A stretch of DNA of 64,000 nt from Rugamonas apoptosis. Lineage in GTDB: Bacteria > Pseudomonadota > Gammaproteobacteria > Burkholderiales > Burkholderiaceae_D. Of this stretch, positions 26,703 through 34,512 are shown in pieces (the stretch's first letter is position 1; the number at the start of each line of letters is the position of its first letter). A model generated the notes under the pieces. That model was not told the origin of the DNA, searched no databases, and saw nothing but the letters and a program-made list of their open reading frames with translations. The DNA is taken from positions 310,001-374,000 of the forward strand of contig NZ_JACEZU010000005.1 in assembly GCF_014042355.1 (NCBI RefSeq). Direction: 5' to 3'. Both the position numbers and the translations under genes were made by a program.

Positions 26703-26738
26703 ACTGAACCGCCATCACCCGCCCCTTTGCGGTTCAGT
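26703..26738 (+). other. Perfect 10-bp inverted repeat between the PRTase and DUF748 genes
   Basis: ACTGAACCGC (26703-26712) and GCGGTTCAGT (26729-26738) are exact reverse complements around a 16-base loop. It could be a factor-assisted terminator for the PRTase gene or an operator for the DUF748 gene; no T-tract follows. Confidence 0.5.
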
Positions 26739-26799
26739 CCGTAAGGGGGCATACTCTCGTCTGTAAGCCATGATTTGATGATATGAGGACGCGAGTTTG

Positions 26800-29700
26800 A
26801 TGGAAATGCGCTGGAAACGGTGGGTGGCAGGTGGGGCGGGCGTGATGGCCGTGTACGCGGGAGCGGGTTTTGGACTGTTGCCGCAGATCATCAAAATCCA
26901 GGTGCCCAAGATCGGGCAATCCGTGCTGGAACGGCAGATGTCGGTGGGGGACGTGCGCTTCAATCCCTACACGCTGCGGCTGGAGGTGGTCGACTTCCGC
27001 CTGGCCGAAGCCAACGGCGCGCCGCTGTTCTCGGCCGGCCAACTGACGGTGGACCTGGAATGGCGCTCGCTGTTCCGTCGCGCCTGGACCCTGGCCGAAG
27101 TGCGCCTGACGGCGCCGCAAGCGCTGCTGGCCGTCGGCGCCGACGGCAGCTTCAACATCGCGCAGTTGATGGATACGCTGAACCGCCGTCCGCACGAGGA
27201 AAGCAGCGGCATGCCACGCCTGTCCATCGCCAGCCTGGTGCTGGAACAGGGCAAGCTGACGCTGCGCGACCAGCGCGCCGGCTATGCGGACGAATACACG
27301 CCCATCGATTTCAAGCTGGCCAACCTGAGCACCCTGCCCGACGAAAACGGCAGCTACACCTTCAGCGCCGACGCCACCGGCGGCGGCACGCTGCGCTGGC
27401 GCGGCGACGCCAGCCTCAATCCCATCGGCGGCAAGGGCGAACTGGTGCTCGACAAGGTCGCCCTGCCCGGTGTGGCCGCCTACCTCAAGCCCTACACGCG
27501 CGCCAGCGTGACGGCCGGCCTGCTGTCGGCCAAGCTGCCCTACCATTTCAGCTACCAGGACGGCAAGTTCGACGCCGGCCTCGATGGCGCGGCACTGGGC
27601 GTGCACGACCTGGCTGTGGCCCAGGGCACGCCGGCCGCTACCTTCGCCGCGTTGAAGACCTTCGAGCTGACGGGCGTGCAGGCCAACCTGGCCACCCGCT
27701 CGGCCTCCATCGAGCGCCTGAGCGCGGCGGACGGTAAATTCTCTCTGCACCGCAATGCCAAGGGCGAACTGGATCTGGCCCAATTGGGCGCACCCGAAAC
27801 GCCGAAGCCTGCCACGGCGGCGGTGCCGACTGCCCCCTCCGCACCTGCGGCATCTGCGGGCTCCGTTGCGGCCGCACCCACACCAGCCAAGGCGGCGAGT
27901 ACACCATCTGCGTCCAGCACGGCCAACGCCACGCCGGCGCCGGCCAAGCCGAGCGCCCCGCCACCGCCGTGGAAGCTGCAACTCAAGCAGCTCGACTTTG
28001 ACCGGCTCGCATTCGATGCCATCGACGAAACAGCCAGCCCCGCGCTCAAGGTAAGCATGGCTCAGGCCCAACTGCATTTGCACCTGCAAGCGGAACAAGC
28101 ACCGGCCGGGGTCAAGCTCAATCTCGATGGCGCCACCTTCTCGCTGGCCGACCTGACCATCGCCAGCGGCAGCCAAACCCCATTCAAGCTGGGTGAACTG
28201 GGCTTCACGGACGGCAGCATCGACCTGGCTGGCCATCGCGCCACCTTTGGCCGCCTGTATGCGGACGGCGGCCAGTTGCAACTGGCGTTCGACGCTAAGG
28301 GCAAATTGGCCCTGCTGGACCATTTGCCGGGCGGCGGCAAGGCCGCACCAACGGCCGACAAGTCCCCGGCGGCAGGCAAGCCAGCACCTGCATCATCGAC
28401 CGCATCTGTCACCACAACAGCGGCCAAACCCGGCGCCGCACCCGCCACCGCGCCGGAAGCGACTGCCGGCACGCCATGGCAAGTGAACGCCAAAAGCGTG
28501 GAGCTGAACAAGTTCTCGGCCGCGTATTCCGACCAGGGCACGGGCATCAAGGCCAATGTGCAGGACTTCAACCTCAGACTCGATGACGTCAGCAATGACC
28601 TGAAGCAGGCCATCAAGTTCCAGGCCGGGCTGGCCGTGCGCGAGGGCGGAAAACTGTCCGCACAGGGCTCGCTGGTCCCGGCCACAGGCGCAGTCGATAC
28701 AGCCGTCGAGGTCAAGCAACTGGCGCTGGCGCCCGTGCAGCCGATGCTGGCCAAGTTCGTGAAACTGAAACTGGCCAGCGGCACCGTCTCCGCGCGCGGC
28801 CAGTTGAGCACCAAACCCGGTCCCGCCAACCGCACCAGCGTGCGCTACGTGGGCGCGTTCGATGTGTCCAACCTGGCGCTCAACGAGGACGACGGCGACC
28901 GCTTCGCCAGCTGGAAAGCAGTACGCACGGACAAGCTGACGCTGAGCATGGCGCCAGACCTGCTCGATATTCCGGAACTGCGCATCGTCGAACCGAACGC
29001 CAAACTGATCATCGAGAACGACCGCAGCCTCAACGCGGCGCGCCTGCTGGTGGAACCGGCCAACGGGGCGGCAAGCAGCGCGCCAGTGCCGGCTGCGGGC
29101 ACCGCCAGCGTGCCGGCCAAGCCGGCGGCTTCGGTGGCCTCTGCCTCCCCGGCGGCCAAGACGACGGTGGCAGCGGCCAAACCGGCGGCGCCCGCCAGCC
29201 AGCCTTTCCCCGTCCATGTCCAGCGCATGCGGCTGCAGAACGCCAAGCTCGATTTCACCGACTTGAGCCTGCGGCCCCAATTCAGCGCCAAAATTTATGA
29301 ACTGGGCGGCGTCATCACCGGCCTGTCGTCCAAGCGCGATGCACGCAGCCAGGTGGAACTGGATGGCCGCGTGGACGAATTCGGGATGGCCCGGGTGCGC
29401 GGCCAGCTCAATCCGTTCGCGGCCAGCGAGAACACGGACCTGAACGTCATCTTCAAGAACGTGGACATGGTGTCGGCCTCGCCGTACACGATGAAGTTCG
29501 CCGGCTACAAGATCGCCCAAGGCAAAATCTCGCTGGACCTGGAATATAAAGTGCGCCAGAACCAGCTGCAAGGCAATAACCACATCGTGCTCGACCAGCT
29601 CACCCTGGGTGAGCGCATTGACAGCCCGGACGCGCTCAAGCTGCCGCTGGAACTGGCGCTGGCCATCCTCAAGGACAGCGACGGCCGCATCGACCTGGGC

Positions 29701-30561
29701 CTGCCGGTGGCGGGCGACATGAACGATCCGCAGTTCAGCTACGGCGCCGTGGTGTGGAAAGCCGTGGGCAATGTGCTGACCAAGATCGTGACGGCGCCGT
29801 TCCGCGCGCTGGGCAACCTGTTCGGCATCAGCGGCGACAAGCTGGAAGCGATCAGCTTCGATCCCGGCAGCGAAGTGCTGTTGCCGCCGGAGCGCGCCAA
29901 GCTGGCGCAAGTGGCGCAGATCCTGGCCAAGCGCGCCCAGCTCACCCTGGCCGTGCCGGGCCAGTACAGCGAACAGGCCGACGGCGCCGCCTTGCGCGGA
30001 CGCGCCGTGCGGCGCGAGATCGCCAAGCGGGCCGGCATCAAGCTGGAAGCGGGCGAGGAACCGGGGCCGCTGGACCTGAACAGCAGCCCGGTGCGCAGTG
30101 CGCTGCGCAGCCTGTACGGCGAGCGTTTCGGTTCGGCGGAACTGGACAAGGAAAAGAAGGCGGCCGAGGCGGCGGCAGCGGTCCCCGTTGCCGCTACCAG
30201 CACCGCCAGCGCCAGCGAAGCTACTGCAGCCAACGCGGCCAGCGACGCCCCCAATGCTCAGCCGGCCCCCGGCCAGAAGAAACTGGCCGTATGGCAGAAG
30301 CTGGGTAAGCTGATCCAGGGCGAACCGCAAGTAGCCGACGCCAGCGGCTTCTATCGCGCGCTGCAAACCAAGCTGGAACAGCGCCAGGCCCTGCCGGCCG
30401 ACGCCCTCACCCGCCTGGGCACGCTGCGTGCCAGCGCCATCGTGGCCGCGCTCACCGAGGGTGGCGTCAACCCGGCCAGCACCCGCGCCACGGCGCCGGA
30501 AGCGGTGCCGGCCGAGGTGGGCCAGCCGGTCAATCTCAAACTGGGGCTGTCGGCCAAATAA
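26800..30561 (+). CDS. DUF748 (AsmA-like) envelope protein
   Basis: Very large protein of 1253 residues with one N-terminal membrane anchor (WVAGGAGVMAVYAGAGFGLL) and a long periplasmic body. DUF748 blocks are FNPYTLRLEVVDFRLAEANG (about 50-70), repeated domains starting FPVHVQRMRLQNAKLDFTDL (about 805), and the C-terminal ISFDPGSEVLLPPERAKLAQ (about 1024). Four Ala/Pro/Thr-rich linkers (about 27800-27960, 28330-28470, 29070-29200, 30170-30270) separate the domains. ATG 26800 has GAGG 11 bases upstream. Related AsmA-like proteins are implicated in lipid transport between membranes; for DUF748 the role is not established, so I claim only an envelope function. Confidence 0.88.
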   Translation: MEMRWKRWVAGGAGVMAVYAGAGFGLLPQIIKIQVPKIGQSVLERQMSVGDVRFNPYTLRLEVVDFRLAEANGAPLFSAGQLTVDLEWRSLFRRAWTLAEVRLTAPQALLAVGADGSFNIAQLMDTLNRRPHEESSGMPRLSIASLVLEQGKLTLRDQRAGYADEYTPIDFKLANLSTLPDENGSYTFSADATGGGTLRWRGDASLNPIGGKGELVLDKVALPGVAAYLKPYTRASVTAGLLSAKLPYHFSYQDGKFDAGLDGAALGVHDLAVAQGTPAATFAALKTFELTGVQANLATRSASIERLSAADGKFSLHRNAKGELDLAQLGAPETPKPATAAVPTAPSAPAASAGSVAAAPTPAKAASTPSASSTANATPAPAKPSAPPPPWKLQLKQLDFDRLAFDAIDETASPALKVSMAQAQLHLHLQAEQAPAGVKLNLDGATFSLADLTIASGSQTPFKLGELGFTDGSIDLAGHRATFGRLYADGGQLQLAFDAKGKLALLDHLPGGGKAAPTADKSPAAGKPAPASSTASVTTTAAKPGAAPATAPEATAGTPWQVNAKSVELNKFSAAYSDQGTGIKANVQDFNLRLDDVSNDLKQAIKFQAGLAVREGGKLSAQGSLVPATGAVDTAVEVKQLALAPVQPMLAKFVKLKLASGTVSARGQLSTKPGPANRTSVRYVGAFDVSNLALNEDDGDRFASWKAVRTDKLTLSMAPDLLDIPELRIVEPNAKLIIENDRSLNAARLLVEPANGAASSAPVPAAGTASVPAKPAASVASASPAAKTTVAAAKPAAPASQPFPVHVQRMRLQNAKLDFTDLSLRPQFSAKIYELGGVITGLSSKRDARSQVELDGRVDEFGMARVRGQLNPFAASENTDLNVIFKNVDMVSASPYTMKFAGYKIAQGKISLDLEYKVRQNQLQGNNHIVLDQLTLGERIDSPDALKLPLELALAILKDSDGRIDLGLPVAGDMNDPQFSYGAVVWKAVGNVLTKIVTAPFRALGNLFGISGDKLEAISFDPGSEVLLPPERAKLAQVAQILAKRAQLTLAVPGQYSEQADGAALRGRAVRREIAKRAGIKLEAGEEPGPLDLNSSPVRSALRSLYGERFGSAELDKEKKAAEAAAAVPVAATSTASASEATAANAASDAPNAQPAPGQKKLAVWQKLGKLIQGEPQVADASGFYRALQTKLEQRQALPADALTRLGTLRASAIVAALTEGGVNPASTRATAPEAVPAEVGQPVNLKLGLSAK

Positions 30562-30599
30562 GTGCCCGCGCCCCCACCTCCCACCCCGCGAATTCTTGG

Positions 30600-30628
30600 T
30601 TGACTTTGTAGCCACAAACCATTACATT
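30600..30628 (+). promoter_or_regulatory. Promoter of the Nramp-porin unit
   Basis: TTGACT (30600-30605), a 17-base spacer and TACATT (30623-30628) make a plausible sigma70 promoter 35 bases after the DUF748 stop. It would produce a leader of about 345 bases. Confidence 0.5.
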
Positions 30629-30635
30629 CGCGGGG

Positions 30636-30979
30636 TTTTCATTTTATGGAGCCCCGTCATGGGCAGTTGTTCAGGTGATTGTAGTGGTCAGCTTCGCGCT
30701 GACGCCGCCAGAGCAAGATAACGCAGGATAATCTCCCGCCGTCATCTCGCCGCTCGCGGATGACGGTATCTCCAGGCCGACCCCGGTCCGCCTTCCGATG
30801 TACCATTCCCTTTTACCACCGGCCGCGCCGGCGCATGCGATCACCGCGTGCTCACGCGGCGAGGGGGAATGCATCGTCAGTCACACTACGCCACAAGTTT
30901 TACCGTCGTGCCGTCCACAGGGGACGGCGCCAGGTCACGACCGGATGCGCCGCGCGCGCTCCCTTGTAGCGAGAGTTTT
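30636..30979 (+). promoter_or_regulatory. Long structured 5' leader of the Nramp-like transporter gene
   Basis: The leader contains successive hairpins: CGGGG/CCCCG near its 5' end (about 30630-30656), GTCAGC/GCTGAC (about 30687-30703), CCGTCATC/GATGACGG (about 30740-30767) and CCGCGTG/CACGCGG (about 30844-30859). None is followed by a T-tract. I compared it with yybP-ykoY, M-box and NiCo elements and found no match. A leader this long and folded before a metal transporter gene suggests RNA-level control, which is inference. Confidence 0.4.
30646..30678 (+). CDS. Possible leader peptide MEPRHGQLFR
   Basis: A ten-codon frame, ATG to TGA, sits in the first 45 bases of the predicted leader of the Nramp-like gene, with GGGG about 10 bases before the ATG. 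Its ends (MEP...LFR) resemble the magnesium-responsive leader peptide MgtL of Salmonella, but it lacks MgtL's run of prolines. This is only a resemblance; translation is unproven. Confidence 0.2.
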   Translation: MEPRHGQLFR

Positions 30980-32296
30980 ATGAAGAATCAACGCATCAGC
31001 ACTCCCGGCGCCCCGCAGCCGGCCCCATCGTCCACGCCGCGCCTGCGCAGCTGGCTGAAAAAACTCGGCCCTGGCCTGATCACGGGCGCGGCCGACGACG
31101 ACCCAAGCGGCATCGCCACGTATTCGCAGGCCGGCGCCCAGTTCGGCCCCAACCTGCTGTGGACCATGTTCTTCACCTACCCGCTGATGGTGGGGATCCA
31201 GGTGGTCAGCGCCCGTATCGGCCGCGTCACCGGCATGGGACTGGCCGGCAATATCCGCACCCACTTCCCGCGCTGGCTGCTGTATGCGATCGTCAGCCTG
31301 CTGCTGGTGGCCAACACCATCAACATCGCGGCCGACGTGTCGGCCATGGGCGAGGCGCTGCGCTTGCTCGTTGGCGGCTCGTCGCACCTGTACGCGGCCT
31401 GCTTCGGCGTGGTGTCGCTGGTGCTGCAGATCGTGGTGCCGTATTCGCGCTATGTGCGCGTGCTCAAGTGGCTCACGCTGGCCCTGCTGGCCTACGTGGG
31501 CGTGGTGTTCGCCGTCCACATCTCGTGGGGCGAAGTGGCGCTGTCGCTGGTCGCGCCCAAGCTGGACTGGAACGCCGCCACCATCACCACCATCGTGGCC
31601 GTATTCGGCACCACCATCAGCCCCTACCTGTTCTTCTGGCAGGCGTCGCAGGAAGTGGAGGAAATGGAGGCCGACCCGAATCGCCGGCCGTTGCGGGAAG
31701 CGCCGGAACAGGCCCGCCCCAGCTTCCGCCGCATCAAGATCGACACCTACCTGGGTATGGGCTTCTCCAACCTGGTGGCCTTCTTCATCATATTGACCAC
31801 GGCCGTCACGCTGCACGTGCAAGGCATCACGACCATCCAGACTTCGGCCGAGGCGGCCACCGCGCTGCGCCCCATCGCCGGCGAATTCGCCTTCCTGCTG
31901 TTCGCGGCCGGCATCATCGGCACCGGCCTGCTGGCTGTGCCCGTGCTGGCCGGTTCGGCCGCCTACGCCATCGCCGGCGCGTTCGAGTGGAAGAAAGGGC
32001 TGGAACACAAGCTGTTCGACGCCAAGGGCTTCTACGGCATCATCGCCATCTCCACCCTGGTGGGCGTGGCGCTGGGCTTCACGCCGATCGATCCGATCAA
32101 GGCACTGTACTGGAGCGCCGTCATCAACGGCGTGATCTCGGTGCCCATCATGGGCGTGATGATGATCATGGGCGCCAACAGCAAAGTGATGGGCCGCTTC
32201 GTCGTCACCCGCCAACTCAAGTGGCTGGGCTGGCTGGCCACAGGCGCCATGGCCTTGGCCGTAGTGGCCATGTTCCTCACCCTCGACCTCTCCTAA
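30980..32296 (+). CDS. Nramp-like divalent metal transporter with non-canonical metal site
   Basis: Inner-membrane transporter of 438 residues with about eleven hydrophobic segments in the Nramp pattern. TM1 reads GPGLITGAADDDPSGIATYS where classical Nramps have DPGN, and the TM6 motif reads GTTISPYLFF where they have A-x-M-P-H. Thus the Asn and the soft Met ligand of the classical Mn/Fe site are both absent, as in Nramp-related proteins thought to carry harder ions such as Mg2+. ATG 30980 follows GCGAGAG. The porin gene starts 18 bases after its stop, so the two are one unit across both membranes. The ion is inferred, not shown. Confidence 0.88.
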   Translation: MKNQRISTPGAPQPAPSSTPRLRSWLKKLGPGLITGAADDDPSGIATYSQAGAQFGPNLLWTMFFTYPLMVGIQVVSARIGRVTGMGLAGNIRTHFPRWLLYAIVSLLLVANTINIAADVSAMGEALRLLVGGSSHLYAACFGVVSLVLQIVVPYSRYVRVLKWLTLALLAYVGVVFAVHISWGEVALSLVAPKLDWNAATITTIVAVFGTTISPYLFFWQASQEVEEMEADPNRRPLREAPEQARPSFRRIKIDTYLGMGFSNLVAFFIILTTAVTLHVQGITTIQTSAEAATALRPIAGEFAFLLFAAGIIGTGLLAVPVLAGSAAYAIAGAFEWKKGLEHKLFDAKGFYGIIAISTLVGVALGFTPIDPIKALYWSAVINGVISVPIMGVMMIMGANSKVMGRFVVTRQLKWLGWLATGAMALAVVAMFLTLDLS

Positions 32297-32313
32297 CAGA
32301 AGACAACAACACG

Positions 32314-33654
32314 ATGACGAAAAACGCCACCCGCCACCTGCTGGCCGCCCCGTTCTGCCTGCTGTCGCTGGCCCAGGCCCACGCACAGAGCACCGCCGCC
32401 GACCAGAGTGCTGCGCCGGAAACGTGGGCCATCCACGGCCAGTTCACCAACGTCACCCAGGGCCACAACCGTTTCGCCTCGCCCTACCAGGGCCAGAACA
32501 GCCTGGACGCGGCCGGCCGCACCGAGGAAACCAGCGACATCACGCTGTACGCGGGCGTGCGCCTGCCCGGCGGTACGGAACTGTGGCTCAATCCCGAGAT
32601 CGACCAGGGCTTCGGCCTCAGTAACACGGTCGGCATGGCGGGCTTCCCCAGCGGCGAGGCGTACAAGGTGGGCGCGAACACGCCCTACCTGCGCCTGCCG
32701 CGTGCCTTCCTGCGCCACACCTTCGCGCTGGGCGGCCAACAGGAAGCCGTGGAAGCGGCGCCGAACCAGCTGGGCGGCGTCCGCGCGCAGGACAATGTGG
32801 TGCTGACGGCCGGTAAATTCTCCGTCACCGACGTGTTCGACACCAACAGCTACGCCCACGATCCGCGCGGCGACTTCCTGAACTGGTCGCTGATCGACGC
32901 CGGCGCCTTCGATTACGCGGCCGACGCTTGGGGCTTCACCTACGGCGCGGCGCTGGAATGGAACCAGGGCAGCCGCACGGCGCGCGCCGGCGTGTTCCAG
33001 CTGTCGGCCGAACCGAACGGCAAGATCATCCGCCCCAAATTCAATCAAGTCATGCTGGTGGCGGAGCTGGAGCAGCGCTACCAGTGGGACGGCCATGGCG
33101 GCAAGGTCAAGCTGCTGGGCTTCGCCAACCACGCCAGCATGGCGCGCTACGCGGACGCCGTACGCCAGGCGGCGGCCTCCGTACCCAATGTGCCGGACGT
33201 GGCCGGCGTGCGCCGCACGGCCTGGCGCACGGGGATGGCCGTCAATGTGGAGCAGGAACTGACGGCCGACGTGGGCCTGTTCGCGCGCGCCAGCATGAAC
33301 GATGGCGCCAAGGAAGCGTATGAGTTCACGGAGATCAACCGTTCGCTGTCGGGCGGCGTGGCCATCAAAGGCGCGGCCTGGGGCCGGCCGGACGACACGG
33401 TGGGCGTGGCGGCCGTGGTCAACGGCCTGTCGGGCGACGCGCGCGCCTATTTCGCGCAAGGCGGCATGGGTATCCTGATCGGCGACGGCGGCCTGCGCTA
33501 TGGCACCGAGAAGGTCATGGAAGCCTACTACGCGGCCCGCCTGGGCAAGCAACTGAGCCTGACGCTGGACTTGCAGGAAGCGAGCAACCCGGCCTACAAC
33601 CGCAGCCGCGGCCCGGTCCACCTGCTGGCCGCGCGCGTGCACGCGGAGTTCTGA
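32314..33654 (+). CDS. OprB-family porin
   Basis: Outer-membrane beta-barrel of 446 residues. The signal peptide ends in AQAHAQ (about residue 24). The body alternates short amphipathic strands, with family blocks WAIHGQFTNVTQGHNRFASP near the N-terminus and AGKFSVTDVFDTNSYAHDPR and FLNWSLIDAGAFDYAADAWG in the middle. It ends in a strand with terminal Phe (ARVHAEF), as expected for BAM insertion. OprB members are usually called carbohydrate porins, but here the partner is a metal transporter, so a role in divalent metal entry is plausible. A 10-bp hairpin follows. Confidence 0.85.
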   Translation: MTKNATRHLLAAPFCLLSLAQAHAQSTAADQSAAPETWAIHGQFTNVTQGHNRFASPYQGQNSLDAAGRTEETSDITLYAGVRLPGGTELWLNPEIDQGFGLSNTVGMAGFPSGEAYKVGANTPYLRLPRAFLRHTFALGGQQEAVEAAPNQLGGVRAQDNVVLTAGKFSVTDVFDTNSYAHDPRGDFLNWSLIDAGAFDYAADAWGFTYGAALEWNQGSRTARAGVFQLSAEPNGKIIRPKFNQVMLVAELEQRYQWDGHGGKVKLLGFANHASMARYADAVRQAAASVPNVPDVAGVRRTAWRTGMAVNVEQELTADVGLFARASMNDGAKEAYEFTEINRSLSGGVAIKGAAWGRPDDTVGVAAVVNGLSGDARAYFAQGGMGILIGDGGLRYGTEKVMEAYYAARLGKQLSLTLDLQEASNPAYNRSRGPVHLLAARVHAEF

Positions 33655-33681
33655 CGGCGGCGGGTCATCTCGCCGCGCCAC

Positions 33682-33705
33682 GGTGGACGGGGCCGCCCGT
33701 CCACC
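33682..33705 (+). terminator. Hairpin after the porin gene
   Basis: GGTGGACGGG/CCCGTCCACC forms a perfect 10-bp stem with a GCCG loop 27 bases after the porin stop. There is no T-tract. Confidence 0.5.
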
Positions 33706-33767
33706 TCCTGCGCGTACTTCAAAATAGGACGATAATTGAACGCTCCTTACTTCCCACATCACCACAC

Positions 33768-34472
33768 ATGACCGCTCTCGCTGCCTTCCCCATCACGGCC
33801 AAGTGGCCGGCCACCCGTCCCGAACGCCTGCAACTATATTCGCTGCCCACGCCCAACGGCGTGAAAGTCTCCATCGCGCTGGAGGAAACGGGCTTGCCGT
33901 ATGAAGCCCACCTGGTCAGCTTCGACAGCAACGACCAGATGTCGCCCGAGTTCCTGTCACTCAATCCGAACAACAAGATCCCGGCCATCATCGATCCCAA
34001 TGGGCCGGACGGCAAACCGCTGGCCCTGTTCGAATCGGGCGCCATCCTGCTCTACCTGGCCGAAAAGACCGGCCAGTTGCTGCCCAAGGACGCCGCAGGC
34101 CGCTACGAAACCATCCAGTGGCTGATGTTCCAGATGGGCGGCGTCGGCCCCATGTTCGGCCAGGTCGGCTTCTTCCACAAGTTCGCCGGCCGCGAGTACG
34201 AGGACAAGCGTCCGCGCGACCGCTACGTGGCCGAATCGGCGCGCCTGCTGGGCGTGCTGGAACAACGGCTGGCCGGGCGCGACTGGATCATGGGGTCGCA
34301 ATACACGATCGCCGATATCGCCATCCTGCCATGGGTGCGCAACCTGATCGGGTTCTATGAGGCTGGTGAACTGGTGCACATCGAGCGTTTCCCCAACGTG
34401 CAGCGGGTGCTGGCCGCCTTCGTGGAACGGCCGGCCGTGGCCCGCGGGCTCGCCATTCCCGCGCGAGGCTGA
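33768..34472 (+). CDS. Glutathione S-transferase, Nu-class-like (YghU/YfcG type)
   Basis: Cytosolic GST of 234 residues. The thioredoxin-fold N-terminal domain has LQLYSLPTPNGVKVSIALEE, with the Thr-Pro-Asn typical of Nu-class active sites, followed by NKIPAIIDPNGPDGKPLALF and the glutathione-gamma-Glu-binding FESGAILLYLAEK. The C-terminal helical domain includes QYTIADIAILPWVRNL. Nu-class members reduce disulfides or organic peroxides with two glutathiones. ATG 33768 is the only reasonable start. It is convergent with the lipoprotein gene behind a shared hairpin. Confidence 0.92.
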   Translation: MTALAAFPITAKWPATRPERLQLYSLPTPNGVKVSIALEETGLPYEAHLVSFDSNDQMSPEFLSLNPNNKIPAIIDPNGPDGKPLALFESGAILLYLAEKTGQLLPKDAAGRYETIQWLMFQMGGVGPMFGQVGFFHKFAGREYEDKRPRDRYVAESARLLGVLEQRLAGRDWIMGSQYTIADIAILPWVRNLIGFYEAGELVHIERFPNVQRVLAAFVERPAVARGLAIPARG

Positions 34473-34495
34473 GGCGGCGGCGGTGCGCCGCCGCC
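34473..34495. terminator. GC-rich hairpin between convergent GST and lipoprotein genes
   Basis: A perfect 9-bp stem GGCGGCGGC/GCCGCCGCC around GGTGC starts directly at the GST stop and ends 17 bases before the lipoprotein stop. It could serve both genes. No T-tract is visible. Confidence 0.5.
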
Positions 34496-34512
34496 AGCCA
34501 GACGATGCCAGG

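Noticed and set aside
30636-30979. yybP-ykoY, M-box or NiCo riboswitch before the Nramp-like gene
   Set aside because: The conserved GGGGAGUAG start and GAGACC end of yybP-ykoY are absent, and no M-box or NiCo core can be aligned. Only hairpins are reported.
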